A stretch of DNA of 60,766 nucleotides from Devosiaceae bacterium. Its GTDB lineage: Bacteria > Pseudomonadota > Alphaproteobacteria > Rhizobiales > Devosiaceae. Below are positions 60,113 through 60,766 of the stretch, in pieces (within the stretch, counting starts at the first letter, position 1; each line of letters opens with the position of its first letter). Location of the stretch: the NCBI GenBank assembly GCA_021648375.1, contig JAKISW010000015.1, positions 1 to 60,766 on the forward strand, given 5' to 3'. Position numbers and translations under genes: made by a program. A model generated the notes under the pieces. The model worked only from the letters and a program-made list of their open reading frames with translations. It made no database searches and had not been told where the DNA came from.

Positions 60113-60766
60113 TTAGCGATATTTCGCCATTATTTCTTCAGCAGTCGCCGCCGGCACCTGCTCATAGTGATCAAACTGCATGCTATATTGCGCCCGCCCC
60201 TGACTCATGGAGCGCAGATTGTTCACATAACCAAACATGTTGGCCAAAGGAACAAACGCTTCAATCATCGTAGCAACGCCACGCGCTTCGGTTCCCTGAA
60301 TCTGCCCACGACGGGAATTCAAATCACCGATAACATCTCCCATATAGTCCTCGGGAGTAACAACTTCCACCTTCATGATAGGTTCAAGAAGTTTTGGACC
60401 AGCCTGCTTCAAAGCATCGCGGAAGCCCATACGACCCGCAATCTCAAAAGCCAGCACCGAACTATCAACATCATGATAGGCACCATCGGTCAAAGTGACC
60501 TTTACATCAACAACCGGAAAACCAATCAGAACACCGGCTCCCATTACGCTGTTAACGCCTTTTTGCACACCAGGAATATACTCTTTAGGAATATTTCCGC
60601 CAACAATAGTATTGTCGAATTCAAAGCCGGCGCCTGCTTCATTAGGCATCACAGTCATTTTAATTCGTGCAAACTGACCAGAACCACCCGACTGTTTCTT
60701 ATGGGTATAATCAATGTCGGTGGATTTGGTGATGGTTTCGCGATAGGCAACCTGAGGCTGACCAAT
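60113..60766 (-). CDS. fusA: Elongation factor G, C-terminal part
   Basis: The frame is open to the right window edge and gives the last 217 residues of EF-G, which drives translocation. It starts within domain IV (IGQPQVAYRETITKSTDIDY, then KKQSGGSGQFARIKMTV), passes GGNIPKEYIPGVQKG and ends with domain V (SRRGQIQGTEARG, LRSMSQGRAQYSMQFDHYE). The N-terminal GTPase domain lies outside. It is 58 bp upstream of tuf. Confidence 0.97.
   Translation of the reverse strand: MGQPQVAYRETITKSTDIDYTHKKQSGGSGQFARIKMTVMPNEAGAGFEFDNTIVGGNIPKEYIPGVQKGVNSVMGAGVLIGFPVVDVKVTLTDGAYHDVDSSVLAFEIAGRMGFRDALKQAGPKLLEPIMKVEVVTPEDYMGDVIGDLNSRRGQIQGTEARGVATMIEAFVPLANMFGYVNNLRSMSQGRAQYSMQFDHYEQVPAATAEEIMAKYR

Overview
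The window is a stretch of an alphaproteobacterial chromosome, most likely from the order Hyphomicrobiales (Rhizobiales). The case rests on the gene families and their order: DUF2336, DUF3126, a LapG-type transglutaminase-like peptidase, a zf-CHCC protein, an ATP12-type F1 assembly chaperone, a PutA with a divergent Lrp-type regulator, and rarA/crcB/rluC/HAD/ATP12 beside rplQ. Base composition is moderate. Genus and family cannot be fixed from the sequence alone.

Left edge (1-1430): the start of an RTX calcium-binding protein that runs off the window, then an internally deleted IS3-family element (889-1120) and a tRNA-Thr(UGU). This looks like an accessory patch at the 3' end of a tRNA gene.

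Region 1.6-24.8 kb is a patchwork of short operons. It holds NAD kinase, an Hpt protein convergent with and overlapping a DUF2336 protein, a lytic transglycosylase, a nitroreductase, thrS, a yidD/Fe-S scaffold pair, folE-hisI, a rhomboid protease, a PAS protein, a PilZ protein and a LapG-type protease, cysE, an alpha/beta hydrolase, an FAD monooxygenase, an MFS transporter with a GNAT enzyme, gnd and a short Hsp70-like ATPase.

Region 25-34 kb is amino-acid metabolism and uptake: putA with its divergent regulator, then a GlxA-family AraC regulator followed by a complete polar amino-acid ABC importer. Between regulator and importer lie three 15-bp direct repeats at exactly 21-bp steps, the geometry of an AraC-type operator. 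A GC-rich, gene-poor segment with a 24-bp tandem repeat then abuts tRNA-Leu(GAG).

Region 34.6-44.5 kb carries an orphan FliN-like protein, lipB, a DUF3291 protein, rimO (broken by a one-base deletion as read here), folP-folB-folK, and the cluster rarA-crcB-rluC-HAD-ATP12 on the other strand, plus an NAD(P)-dependent reductase.

Region 44.6-60.8 kb is the fusA-tuf-S10-spc-alpha ribosomal block on the minus strand, complete from rpsJ to rplQ with adk and secY and closed by a strong terminator. This part is ordinary. The points most worth checking are the AraC-type operator array, the IS3 deletion derivative, the short palindromes built around TAG stop codons, the rimO frameshift, the LapG/PilZ/PAS group, and the unexplained segment at tRNA-Leu. 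I did not find a clear new defence or mobile system.
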